Below are positions 53,140 through 63,038 of a stretch of 64,000 nucleotides of DNA, one piece after another. The stretch covers positions 77,977,003 through 78,041,002 of the forward strand of contig OY755241.1 of NCBI GenBank assembly GCA_963576725.1. The letters are read 5' to 3'. Within the stretch, counting starts at the first letter, position 1; every line of letters begins with the position of its first letter. The notes under the pieces were generated by a model. The model ran no database searches and was not told the origin of the DNA. It was given only the letters and a program-made list of their open reading frames with translations. A program made the position numbers and the translations under genes. This DNA comes from Azorinus chamasolen (taxonomy: Eukaryota; Mollusca; Bivalvia; Cardiida; Solecurtidae).

Positions 53140-53445
53140 AACCCTGATTTCAACACCTAATAAATATTCATAGAGAAAATAATTATAATGAAATATGGAA
53201 GGTGGACCGTTGTAGCCATTTTAGAAAGTAAAATAAAACTAGTCTATCAAATTTCATTGGAAAACGGAGCAGACCATGATCAGACAGCTCCTATAGGAGC
53301 CGTCTATAGACATCTGGGTCTACTCTGTTTGCAAATGTGTGAAAAAGTTTGTGTGAAGGGGCACATTTATCACAATGGTTTCAAAACTACAGTTCTAAAA
53401 TGTTGCTTTTCTGTAGTAAATTACTTAATGCTCCTTTTCAGTTAA
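53140..53445. mobile_element. Family A MITE fused to a BC piece
   Basis: The A part begins 'attaaccctgatttcaacac' and has the hairpin 'gatcagacagctcctatagg' / 'agccgtctatagacatctgg'. After 'tgtgtgaaaaagtttgtgtg' it passes into 'cacatttatcacaatggttt' and 'ttaatgctccttttcagtta', which are family BC. The join suggests an end-to-end or nested insertion. Confidence 0.55.
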
Positions 53446-53849
53446 CCCTTTCCTCCATAAATACGCCTTTCTACGCCTCTGCAGATGCAAATGCTCTATT
53501 TATCACAATGGTTTCAAAACTACAAAATTCTAAACTTTCCCTGTTCTAGCTATATTTATTTCAAATATCCATACCTGTTGAATATTCATGAACAAAGCAG
53601 TTAAATTGAAAAATGGAAGGTTGAACATTGAAGCGATTTTAGAAAGTAAGGACATAGATCTATCAAATTCCATCAGCAAACAGAGCAGACCCTCATAAGA
53701 CGGCTCCTCTAAGAGCCGTCTGATCTGGGTCTACTCTGTTTGCAAATGCGTGAAAGTACGTTTATATGAGGGAAAGTGTTAATGCTCTTTTTTTCAGTAG
53801 ATTAATTCAAAGAGGCTGGATCTAAAATAGCCTAGGAGGGAATAGGTTA
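53445..53849 (-). mobile_element. Family BC MITE interrupted by a nested family A copy
   Basis: The outer element runs from 'ttaaccctttcctccataaa' (53445) to 'cctaggagggaataggttaa' (53849). Inside, 'caaaattctaaac' passes directly into the family A start 'tttccctgttctag' near 53534. The A copy contains the palindrome 'gcaaacagagcagaccctca' / 'gatctgggtctactctgttt' and ends 'tatgagggaaagtgttaa' at 53783. The outer element then resumes with 'tgctc' ... 'agtagattaattcaaagagg'. Confidence 0.75.
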
Positions 53850-54232
53850 AGAGAAAGGATCTAAAATAGCCTATGAGGGACTGGGTTAGCTCTTTCATCA
53901 CACAGGCAATCCAAAATATTTAAAAGCAGTTTGGATCCAGATGAGATTCCAAGTAACATGATATCTCATCTGGATCCCTATTGTTTGACACGCTTATGTT
54001 GTTTCTTGTAAAGGAAATGAGGGAAACACAAGCCTGTATATTAACCCTAGCTTTCTTCTATTAATATTCATGTGAGAATGCATCAATGTATAATTTTTAA
54101 TTAGCTCAGAGGTATAGGGGTGTAACGAATACTAAAATCGTCCTCCAAGACCTTCAGAATGAAGCCACGTACGGCCTGTATATAATTATAGGTGCTCATC
54201 AAGCTATCACTTTTGAGTGTGTTTTTTTCACA

Positions 54233-54423
54233 ATACAGTATAACCTCTCTATAATGGTAACTAAACTACATTAATTTAGTGTTTATTGCAGGTGACTGCT
54301 TAAAGCAATGTGAAAGTAAAACAGAACATTCCTATACTAAATTCACCTTGCTTTAAGCAGCCACCTGCCCTAAATACCAACTAATTAACACAATAGAGTG
54401 GCAGTTAAAAGAGGTTTTACTGT
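54233..54423 (+). mobile_element. Hairpin MITE family D
   Basis: The ends are ATACAGTATAACCTCTCTAT and AAAGAGGTTTTACTGTA. The hairpin 'ctgcttaaagcaatgtgaaa' / 'caccttgctttaagcag' is centred near 54335, with its tip deleted. The TA next to each CAGT end is consistent with a TA target site. Confidence 0.7.
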
Positions 54424-54568
54424 AGCTTTATATTTTAAAAGTCTGATGTAAAGGACAACATTAGCAGCCAATGAAAATGTTTGGCTGAGAAAGGATAACA
54501 GTTACACTCTTCTCAACAATATGAATGAATGGTGTTCACTAGCCCCATCGACACTGGTGGTCAATTTA

Positions 54569-54830
54569 GAGCGGACCACAGGCGTTGGGCTCATTAAGTA
54601 TGTCTAAAATAAGTTAAAATGTCCCTAAATTGACGTTTTGTAACAATTGGGGCCAACAAAATAAAGCCTGGGACGTTTTGAGACAAAGCTGAAATTTCGT
54701 ATATTATTCAGCTTTGTCTCAAAACGCCACAGGCTTTATTTTGTCGGCCCCAAATGTTACAAAACGTCAATTTAGGGACATTTTAACTTATTTAGACATA
54801 TTTCATGAGCCTAACGCCTGTGGAGCGGAC
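54569..54830. mobile_element. Second hAT-type fold-back with 8-bp target duplication
   Basis: The 246-bp element (54577-54822) has ends CACAGGCGTTGGGCTC and GAGCCTAACGCCTGTG. The arms are nearly perfect inverted repeats of about 115-120 bp ('gtccctaaattgacgttttg', 'aaaataaagcctg', 'ttttgagacaaagctgaa'), leaving only a few unpaired bases in the middle. Exact 8-bp direct repeats GAGCGGAC flank it (54569-54576 and 54823-54830). Confidence 0.85.
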
Positions 54831-55014
54831 CAATGATATGCACACACAAGATAAATCTACAAACAGCTAAATCTACTTTATACATATGGCAAATTATTAC
54901 ACTGGCAAATGGTAAACCAAATAAAGACACGAAAAACATCCATTATACAGTAAATCATGTCTTATATTTGCCATAGTTGATAAGAACAAAGAAACCCAAA
55001 CTGATTTTAACATT

Positions 55015-55165
55015 CAGAACAAGAGGCAATGGTGGGCTCTGATGCAAATACTAAACTCGTCACTCTGCACCAAACCCTGTGGTGTGACGAGTCTAAAGAG
55101 GCGTCACAACAATGGGTTTGGCGGAGAAATGAAGAAGCTATTCTTGAAAATGTTTTAATTTACGC
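55015..55165 (-). repeat. Inverted relative of the palindromic element at 3 kb
   Basis: 'ctgcaccaaaccctgtggtg' faces 'acaacaatgggtttggcgga', with 'gacgagtctaaagaggcgtc' in the middle. The flank 'aaaatgttttaattta' matches the flank of the 3-kb copy in inverted orientation. Confidence 0.55.
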
Positions 55166-55424
55166 ATCTCATCTGGACGGCTGTACTAAACCATGAAACG
55201 AACAGAAACAAGTTTACACTTACTAAAATGGCCCATGGTGCTATCTCTCCTGTTTTGCTATGTCCGCTGTTTCCTATCTTTCCAACACATGCGCTCTGTA
55301 TGGCGAAGAATACGTTTAGAATTCGCGGGATGCTTATCACGTGATCTCGTCGTGTCCAATGCTATATAGACAGAACACATGTCACGAAAACTTCACACCT
55401 TTCCTCGAAATTCGCCCAGTGCTC

Positions 55425-55556
55425 GATTCACGTGATCTCTTTATTGATGTTTATTTTCATCACATAGCTTTATTTACATTATTCATTCGGCTCTATATGA
55501 CCATCAGTGTCGATGGGCCGTAAAACACCATTCATTCATTCATTCATTCATTCATT
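55425..55556 (+). mobile_element. Truncated LINE 3' end with (CATT)n tail
   Basis: 'atcacatagctttatttaca', 'ttcggctctatatgaccatc' and 'agtgtcgatgggccgtaaaa' CACCATTCATTCATT(n) match the 3' end of the LINE at 60.5-63.04 kb. Only the last 120 bp or so are present. Confidence 0.75.
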
Positions 55557-56545
55557 CCAGGTAACACATTTTGCAAACTGAATAGCTAGTGAAAGACAAT
55601 TTTATTTACACACACAAGCTAAATTCTCTGGCATATGGATACTGTGGCAAATGCCCATAATTTCTTTATTTGATTTTCTTGGTTCAATCTTCTTGTTCCA
55701 AAACAGAAAGTTTTCTGCTAAAATTATTTTTGAAGTGCGGTTTTCTTTTTCCCAATAATTAACAGTAAGATGGGGCCTGGCTGAGAAATACAGAAAATAT
55801 TTGATAAGGGTTTGCTCTGTTCCCTTTTGGAATTATTTACTTATGATTCTGCCTTGACCAAATATAGATCCGGTTCTACAATTTCTGAAATGGCAAAAAC
55901 ATCCCTTGTTAATGGACAATTATCAAAATTAAGCTAATAAATATTTAAAGCCATGAATTGGGAGTATACATGTTCATGAGGTAAAGGCCTAAAATATTTA
56001 ATAAATAACCCTTTCCCTGTTCTAAGTTTAGTCCAAATTTCAATACCAACTGAATATTCATTAACAAAATAGTTATAAAAAAAATATGGGACTTGGAACA
56101 TTGCAGACATTTTAGAAAGCAAAGAGCGAAACATATTTATCAAATTATATCAGCAAACAGAGCAGACCCTGATCAGACGGCTCCTCTAGGAGCCGTCTGA
56201 TCTGGGTCTACTCTGTTTGCAAATGCGTGAAAACATGTTTGTATGAGGGAAAGGTTACAGTAAGATGGGGCCTGGCTGAGAAATACAGAAAATATTTGAT
56301 ATTTACTATAGATTTACCTTTTACTGTGTAGATAAAGGAGTCATCTGATAAATTGGGTCTGCTCTGTTGATTATGATTCTAGTTTCTGCTTTGACCAAAT
56401 AATCCATTTTTCATGAAGATCTTGTTATATAGATTCTGAAATGGTCAAAACATTCCTTGTTATAATTGGCAATTATCAAAATTAAGCTAAGAAATATTTA
56501 AGTCCATGAATTGGAGTATATGTGTTCATGAGGTGAAGGGCTAAA
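55557..56545 (+). repeat. Duplicated segment copy 2 and a further partial copy
   Basis: Copy 2 (55557-56010) matches 52329-53146 without LINE sequence. Another copy of 55761-56010 begins after the MITE at 56256: 'acagtaagatggggcctggc' occurs at about 55763 and 56267, so the local period is about 505 bp including the MITE. Confidence 0.75.
56007..56256 (+). mobile_element. TTAA hairpin MITE family A with perfect palindrome
   Basis: The palindrome 'gcaaacagagcagaccctga' 'tcagacggctcctctagg' is mirrored by 'agccgtctgatctgggtcta' 'ctctgtttgc' with very few mismatches (56154-56220). The ends are ATAACCCTTTCCCTGTTCTA and 'tgtatgagggaaaggtta'. The outer TTAA are drifted to ATAA and GTTAC. Confidence 0.8.
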
Positions 56546-56559
56546 ATATTTAACCCATT

Positions 56560-57140
56560 CCCTTATAGGCTATTTTTAAAGTTTCCAGGCTTTATCTCAG
56601 TGTTGTAAAAAGGCATACATTACCAAAAAATTTAACCAAAAATCCTAAATCAAAAAGGGTCAAAATTCTGTCTAAAATGCTTGACAGAGTTATTTACTCT
56701 TGCCTACAGATGGAGCTTCTGATCGTGAACAAGTGCTCAAAGTTTCAAAGCTTTATCTCAAAGGGTTATGTAAATAAGTGGACTTACTAAGTCCAATTGT
56801 GCAACCTTGACCTTGGATAAACATACCGGCAAACATACATGTTACTGTAGCATGTCCAGATAAACAATGTGGTGAAATCTGAGAAGGATCCACCAAGCAG
56901 AACTTGAGTTAGAGATGTTACTGACAGACCGACAGGTTAACATTTTTGCTAAACGCAAATTCTAAGTCCAAATGTGTGACCTTGACCTTGGATATACATA
57001 CCAGGACTGGGCATGCTACCGTAGCATGTCCCGATAAATATTGTGGTTAAATTTGGGAAGGATCCACTAAGTGGAGCTTGAGTTAGAGATGTTACAGACA
57101 GATGGACAGACAGAAAGCGCCATTCCATAATACGTCCCGT
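56560..57140 (+). repeat. Two-unit tandem repeat with an element 3' end
   Basis: A unit of about 178 bp ('gtgcaaccttgaccttggat' ... 'actgtagcatgtccagataa' ... 'cttgagttagagatgttac') is present twice (about 56775-56935 and 56955-57105). It ends with 'gacagatggacagacagaaa' and 'ccattccataatacgtcccg' TTTTT, which looks like an element 3' end. The next element starts directly after. Confidence 0.55.
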
Positions 57141-57142
57141 TT

Positions 57143-59620
57143 TTAGCTCGCCTGTTCGTAGAACAGTAGAGCTTATGCTATACCCCCGGCGTGAGCGTGT
57201 GCGTGAGCGTGGCCAAGGTTAAAGTTTTTTGGACGGGTTGTTCTAAAGCTTAATAATTGTACTAGGGTGCTGAAATTTTGTATGGAAGTTCATTTTAGGT
57301 CAAATATTGTTGTTATGAAGTCAAACATTAAAAATATTTTTCAATTTTATCAATTTTTGACATGTTTTGGACTTAGTCCTTTTGGCCACATATCACCAGG
57401 TTAAAGTTTTTTGGACGGGTTGTTTTAAAGCTTAATATTTGTACTAGGATGCTGAAATTTTGTATGGAAGTTCATTTGAGGTCAGATATAACTGTAATGA
57501 AGTTAAAATTAAAAATATTTTTCAATTTTATCAATTTTTGACATGTGTTGGACTTAGTCCTTTTGGCCATAAATCACCAGGTTAAAGTTTTTTGGACGGG
57601 TTGTTTTAAAGCTTAATATTTGTACTAGGATGCTGAAATTTTGTATGAAGGTTCATTTGAGGTCAGATATTGCTATAATGAAGTTAAACATTAAAAATAT
57701 TTTTCAATTTTATCAATTTTTGACATGTTTTGGTCACAAATCACTAGGTTAGTTTTTTGGACAGGTTGTTTTAAAACTTAATAATTGTGCTAGATGTTGA
57801 AATTTTGTATGGAGGCTCATTTGGGGTAAAATATTACTGTTAAGAAGTTAAACATTAACAATTTGTTTAAATTTTATTCAATTTTTGACATGTTTTGGAC
57901 TTAGTTTTATTTGGGGCCCAAAATCACCAGGTTAAAGTTTTTGGGACAGTTGGTATAAAGCTTAATATTTGTGCTATGATGCTGAAATTTGGTTAGCAGG
58001 TTCATATTGTTGAGACCCTTCCGGCCATGCCAAAATTTTTGCCCTGCTGACCTTGACCTTGACCTAGACTTTTGACCTACTTTTGCAAAAATCTTTAAAT
58101 ACCTATATTATTGGAACCAGTTGGCCTAGGGCTTCCATACTTGGTATGACCATGCCAATATGTTTGCCCTTCTGACCTTGGCATTGACCTTTGACCTACT
58201 TTTGCAAAAATCTTTAAATGCCTATAGTATTTGAACCAATAGACATAGGGCTTCCATAATTGGTATGCAACTTTCTTGTGTTAAGACTTTTCCAACAATA
58301 TCATTGTTTGGCCTTCTGACCTTGACCTTGACTTTCGACCTACTTTTGAAAAAATCAATAAATACCTATATTATTGGAACCAATAGGCCTAGGACTCCCA
58401 TACTTGGTATGATCATGCCGACTTTTTTTTGCACTCCTGACCTTGTCCTTGACCTTTGACCTACTTTTGCAAAAATCTTTAAATGCCTATAACGTTTGAA
58501 CCAATGGGCCAAAGGCTTCCATACTTGGTATATGCAACTTTCTTGTGTTAAGACCTTTCCAACAATATTGGTTTTGCCATGTTACTTTGACATTTGACCT
58601 ACTTTTGCAAATTTCTTAAAATGCCTATAAAATTTGAACCAGTCGGCCAATGGCTTCCATACTTGGTATGCAACTTTCTTGTCTTAAGACTTTTCCAACC
58701 ATACCATTGTTTTTACCATGTGACCTTGACCTTTGACTTACGTTTGCAGAAGTCTTTAAATGCCTATAGCATTGCAACAAATAGGCCTAGGGCTTCCATA
58801 CCTAGTATGACCATGCCAGCATGTTTGCCTTTCTGACCTTGACCTTTGACCTACTTTTGCAAGTTTTTAAATGCATATACGTCCATACTTAGTTTGTATC
58901 TTTTCTGTCTGAAGACTTTTTCAAACACACCAATATGTTTTACCATATGACCTTGACATTTCACATATTTTTGCAAAAATATGTAAGTGCCTATAACTTG
59001 GAACCAATATACCTAGGACTTTCATACTTGGTATGACCATGCAAACATATTTGCCCTTCTGACCTTGACTTTAGCATTTGATCTATTTTTTGCAAAAGCC
59101 TTTTAAGTGCATATAACATTGGAACCAATAGGCATAGGGCTTCCATATTTTGTATGTATATTTCCTGTCTTAAGACTCAACCATACCAATGTTTTTACCA
59201 TGTGACCTTGACTTTGACCTTTGACCTTCATTTGCAAAAATCTTTAAATTCCTATAATATTGGATGTGATGGGCATAGGACTTCTTTACTTGGTACGACC
59301 ATGCCAACAATTTTACCCTTCTGACCTTCACCTTTGACCTACTTTTGCAAAACTGTCTATTACATTGGAACCAATAGATCTAGGGCTTCCATATTTGGTA
59401 TTAGGGATTTCGTATTTGGTATGTATCTTTTTTGTTTGAGAATCTTTTTAAATTGATGAAAATTGGTATTTGATTGCCTTTTGGTTGTAATATTGATGCA
59501 GTTAAGTTTAAATTGAAAATTGAATGATTTTTTTTGTGTTCAATATGACACGTTTTAGACTTGACTTTTACACAGGCGAGCATCAGGTGGCTTTGACACC
59601 ATTTCTGGTTGTGGGTGTGT
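57143..59620 (+). mobile_element. Tandem-core element 4, large, with two unit types
   Basis: Left GCTCGCCTGT (57146-57155) is the exact inverse of ACAGGCGAGC (59572-59581). A left hairpin ('cctgttcgtagaacagtaga') and a 'gcgtgagcgtgtgcgtgagc' tract come next. The first core has four to five units of about 176 bp ('aaagttttttggacgggttg', 'tgctgaaattttgtatggaa', 'tatcaatttttgacatgt'). The second core, 58000-59400, has about eleven units of about 120 bp ('ctgaccttgacctttgacct', 'acttttgcaaaaatctttaa', 'gggcttccatacttggtatg'). The right end has GGTGgctttgaCACC and TTCTGGTTG. No coding sequence. Confidence 0.75.
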
Positions 59621-59754
59621 CCTTGGACACATCCACAGTGTAGTTCAGAAAAATTCTCCAGACTGGACTTCACAATACATCGAAGCAATCCGCACGCACC
59701 TGGTGCTACGACACATGTACCGAATTACCACTAAAAATGATAGAGGGCGATCTA

Positions 59755-60050
59755 AATGAGTGTGTGTTTTTAACTATGGCCTTACACCTAGTGAACCTGG
59801 TGGCGGGAGTTAGAATTCGCCAGCTGCATCTCCTGCAGAGGGGTAAGATCCCCCCGAATAGGAGCAACCTGTTTACCGTGGGTTGCGACTCGAATCGCCC
59901 AGGTGATGGGATCCTGGTAGTTGAGCAAAAGAGGTATCTGAGCGTATGACCTCTGATGCACACTGCTTTGGCCCTTAACCTTGGCGCAGACGAGCGGTCA
60001 GGCCTGGCCCGGCTTACCATGTCTTGCCCAAGGATACTTCATATCTTGAG
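59755..60050 (+). other. GC-rich island of unknown nature
   Basis: The stretch 'ggtggcgggagttagaattc' ... 'ttgcgactcgaatcgcccag' ... 'ccttggcgcagacgag' is much richer in G+C than its surroundings and shows several short inverted pairs, for example CAGCTGCATCTCCTGCAGAG. Open frames exist on both strands but neither has a known motif. It could be an RNA-derived SINE or part of a retroelement 5' region. I could not identify it. Confidence 0.3.
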
Positions 60051-60269
60051 AGTTCGTCATTTCTCTATTAAATGACTTATTTTCCCTGTTTTAATACATT
60101 TAATTAGTTTTGCTAATATTAACTTTATGCTGAAGTGTCTTTGAAGGCGGTGGTTTAGGGCTAATCAGGTAGATTTTGTGTATGGTTGACCAGCGATTCC
60201 TGCGTCGATTAACCTATTGGCCAGAAGGTGTTCTATTTAGCGGTAGCGCATTGGAGGTACGGCGTTGAC

Positions 60270-60459
60270 TCGACTTTTGTCACTGACCGTTCCAAGGCGG
60301 TACTTCCATCTTCCCCCTATTGTATGTTTGTTTTGTCTTTGTGCGTCTCTTGTTGTTTTTTCTACCTATGTACATTTGCTGTTTCCTTGTGTTGCTGTTC
60401 GGGCGAGTGTTTGTTCTGTATGTGGTGTTTCCTGCATGACTCATTTTTGTACTTTTGCT
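60270..60459 (+). repeat. Orphan Penelope 3' tail, short, subfamily 2
   Basis: It begins at 'cttttgtcactgaccgttcc' and runs through 'aaggcggtacttccatcttc' and 'cgggcgagtgtttgttctgt' to 'cctgcatgactcatttttgt' ACTTTT. It lacks the ACCGGTTTA landmark, so it is more truncated than the others. It sits directly before the LINE 5' end. Confidence 0.75.
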
Positions 60460-60474
60460 ATTTATCTGAGTATA

Positions 60475-60581
60475 TCACCCATGTAACCCCGGTGTCTTTC
60501 GCTGGAGATATCCCGAAGACATCCCCTTGTTGGGCTCCGAGGTGGGTGGGGAGCATGGGTGATGAACTATAATTAAGCGCT
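60475..60581 (+). promoter_or_regulatory. Probable LINE 5' UTR
   Basis: 'acccatgtaaccccggtgtc', 'tttcgctggagatatcccga' and 'ctccgaggtgggtggggagc' lie between the Penelope tail and the ORF1 start. The composition is GC-richer than its flanks. An internal promoter is expected in LINE 5' UTRs, but none can be demonstrated here. Confidence 0.4.
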
Positions 60582-61817
60582 ATGGCAACCCCCGCCAAAA
60601 AACGCTCAGGTTCAAAGAAACCAAATAATTTCAAAAGGTCACGTAAGGACTCTGAGTCATCAGAGTCTGATCGTGAAAAAAACTCAACACCGTTGATGAC
60701 TAACTATTGGCCAAGATTCTTAGTAATCTGTCCAGTCAATAATGACGAATCTCTGGCAAAGTTGTCGCCCTTTGCAGTTGCGAAAGCACTGCAAGGATTG
60801 GCAGGTGAGCCAAAAGATGTTAAGGTTCTTCGTTCAGGCAAAATTCTAGTGGAATGTGTCAAGAAACAACAGTCTGATAATTTACTTAAAAGTTCAATGT
60901 TTGCTGGCATTTCTATTCAAGTATCTCCTCACCAGTCTCTGAACTTCTGCAAAGGAGTTGTGCGAGACCGTGATCTTCGACACACCAGTGAGGAAGAAAT
61001 GCTAACAGAACTGAAAAATCAGAATGTTACGGAGGTTAAACGTATTAAGTTTGTCAGAAATGGTAACGAAATAGTTACCAATACTTTCATACTTAAGTTT
61101 AACATCCCATTTGTTCCACCAAGAATTAAATGTGGCTACTTAAGCGTAGATGTCGACCCTTACATCCCAAATCCTCTCCGTTGTTTCAACTGCCAGAGAT
61201 TTGGTCACCATAAGGACAAATGTTCGAAAAAACCAGTTTGTGCTCGTTGTGGTCAGGAAGATCATGATTCCTCGACCTGTGAAAACCCTGTGCAGTGTTT
61301 TAACTGCAAAGGGGATCACTATGTTCACTCAAAAGAGTGTGCAAAGTGGAAGCAGGAAAAGGAAATTCAGAGAATTAGGGTTCTGCAGAACGTATCCTTT
61401 CCTGAAGCCCGTAAAATTGTGGAAGCTTCAAATCCTTCCACTGTTGCGGGCTCATCTTATGCGGATAAGGTGAAGGAAAACCAGATTAAAACTAAGAACG
61501 CTGAAACTCAAACAGTCGTCACCTGGCCACACGGTGCGCCAAACTACAAAAAGATTTCCGACTCTGGCAAGTCTGACATGGCATGTCAGGCGACCCAGGA
61601 ATCGCCTCAGAGTCAGAAAAATTCAAACACTAAAAGTAAAGCTAATAGTAATGTTCCTTTACCAAATGGTAAAGATACTCCTGTAAAGCTGCACAACACT
61701 TATAGCAGCTTGGATGAGGAAGAGGTGATGGATGTACATACATCCATTGTCCCTTCTTCCAAATCCCCCAAAAAGAAAAAGGACAAGAAGCTTGTTCCTA
61801 TTACGCCTCCATCCTAA
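60582..61817 (+). CDS. LINE ORF1 protein, gag-like with three zinc knuckles
   Basis: This is the longest open frame of the window, 411 codons without a break. The N-terminus is basic and Ser-rich (KKRSGSKKPNNFKRSRKDSE). Residues about 45-190 look like a folded gag-type region. Three zinc knuckles follow: C201-x2-C204-x4-H209-x4-C214, C220-x2-C223-x4-H228-x4-C233, and C239-x2-C242-x3-H246-x6-C253. A polar tail ends in a Lys-rich stretch (KKKKDKK). ORF1 proteins of I/Jockey-type LINEs bind element RNA in cytoplasmic particles. ORF2 begins 25 bases downstream in another frame. The start is the first ATG after the 5' UTR, in a fair context (gcgctATGG). Confidence 0.85.
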   Translation: MATPAKKRSGSKKPNNFKRSRKDSESSESDREKNSTPLMTNYWPRFLVICPVNNDESLAKLSPFAVAKALQGLAGEPKDVKVLRSGKILVECVKKQQSDNLLKSSMFAGISIQVSPHQSLNFCKGVVRDRDLRHTSEEEMLTELKNQNVTEVKRIKFVRNGNEIVTNTFILKFNIPFVPPRIKCGYLSVDVDPYIPNPLRCFNCQRFGHHKDKCSKKPVCARCGQEDHDSSTCENPVQCFNCKGDHYVHSKECAKWKQEKEIQRIRVLQNVSFPEARKIVEASNPSTVAGSSYADKVKENQIKTKNAETQTVVTWPHGAPNYKKISDSGKSDMACQATQESPQSQKNSNTKSKANSNVPLPNGKDTPVKLHNTYSSLDEEEVMDVHTSIVPSSKSPKKKKDKKLVPITPPS

Positions 61818-61842
61818 CTAAATGTATTTTCATTAATCAATA

Positions 61843-62842
61843 ATGAAAAATTGCGTAATACAATGGAATTGTAGAGGACTTAAGGCAAATTATAATGAGA
61901 TTCTTCTGTTGCTGAATAAATATGACCCGGCCATAATGTGTCTTCAAGAAACATTCTTGAAGGACACTGATCAAGTCAACTTTAGAAATTATTCTATTTA
62001 TAATCATATTTTTAACGATGGTGAAAGAGCTGCTGGCGGCTCATCAATTATTGTGAACAACTCTGTTGTTCATAGTTATTTACCCATTAAAACTAATTTA
62101 CAAGTTGTTACTGTCAGTGTCACCCTTCATAAGGTCATTACATTTTGTTCTATTTATATTCCGCCAAGGACAACAATTGACAAGAAAGAAATTGACTCCC
62201 TTGTTGAACAATTGCCTACCCCATTTATATTGCTAGGGGATTTTAATAGCCATAATCCTCTATGGGGATCTACAAATACAAATGCTTTAGGTAAGATCGT
62301 TGAGGATTTTGTTGGTGAGCATGATTTGTGCATCTTCAACAATAAGTCCCCAACCTATCTTCACCCAGCATCAGGAACTTTTACTTGCATTGATCTTTCT
62401 ATTTGCTACCCAACCATTTACTTAGATTATGATTGGAAAGTTGGTGATGACCTATGTGGAAAATTACTAGACATATTCTATATAAATGGCAGGAGTCTTG
62501 GAATGATGAAATTCATAACAAGCTCCATGCTGTTAAACCTATTTTAGGTGAACATCTTTGTTCATGCTTACCAATTCGGCGTGATGAGGTCGTATTGGCC
62601 AGAATAAGAATTGGACATTCTTTTTTAACTCATTCATTTTTACTGAAAGGTGAAGTTCAACCTGAATGTTTATTTTGTTTTGAGCCTTATACAATTCAGC
62701 ACATTCTCATTGAATGTCCTGATTTAATCTTAATCAGAGATAGGTTCTTTCAAGCAGATTCCCTGAGGGAACTGTTTGAGCTGGTAGAAATACCAAAAAT
62801 ATTTGATTTTTTAAAAGCCATTAATATATATTCTAAAATTTA
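61843..62842 (+). pseudogene. LINE ORF2 with RT deleted (endonuclease + C-terminus)
   Basis: The 61843-62450 part is an APE-type endonuclease: IQWNCRGLKANYNEI, CLQETFL, SIYIPP, ILLGDFNSHNPLWGS and TFTCIDLSI. The expected catalytic S-D-H after DDLCG is gone. About 62455-62480 jumps to the ORF2 C-terminus in another frame: ILYKWQESWNDEIHNKL, RRDEVVLARIRIGHSFLTHS, LLKGEVQPECLFCFEPYTIQ, HILIEC and FLKAINIYSKI, ending at 62841. The whole reverse transcriptase is missing, so the copy cannot move by itself. The C-terminal CxxC-H-C motif suggests a Jockey/I-superclade (possibly Nimb) element. Confidence 0.8.
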
Positions 62843-63038
62843 AAAGGTATATTTTTAGAATGTCGTTTATGTTTTGACCTTATTTTATTTACAATCCTGT
62901 TGATCGGGACTGACATTTACATAATCTAGTGGGATTGTCTTTATTTGATTTCATCACAGTTTTATTTACATTATTTATTCGGCTCTATATGACCATCAGT
63001 GTCGATGGGCCGTAAAACACCATTCATTCATTCATTCA
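62843..63038 (+). repeat. LINE 3' UTR ending in (CATT)n
   Basis: 'gaatgtcgtttatgttttga', 'tcctgttgatcgggactgac' and 'ttcggctctatatgaccatc' lead to 'gtcgatgggccgtaaaacac' and (CATT) repeats. The same end is seen truncated at 55425-55556, and a related end in the SINE-like insertion at 30950-31215. Confidence 0.75.

Larger units (their letters stand above)
52329..53146 (+). repeat. Duplicated segment, copy 1 (filled by LINE pieces)
   Basis: The blocks 52329-52436, 52577-52626 and 53047-53146 match 55557-55661, 55860-55912 and 55912-56010 in the same order. In copy 1 the sequence between the second and third blocks is a LINE fragment, whereas in copy 2 these blocks are directly joined. Confidence 0.75.

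Noticed and set aside
54110..54140. hAT end (TAGGGGTGTAACGA-like)
   Set aside because: The word resembles some hAT ends, but there is no partner end and no target duplication.
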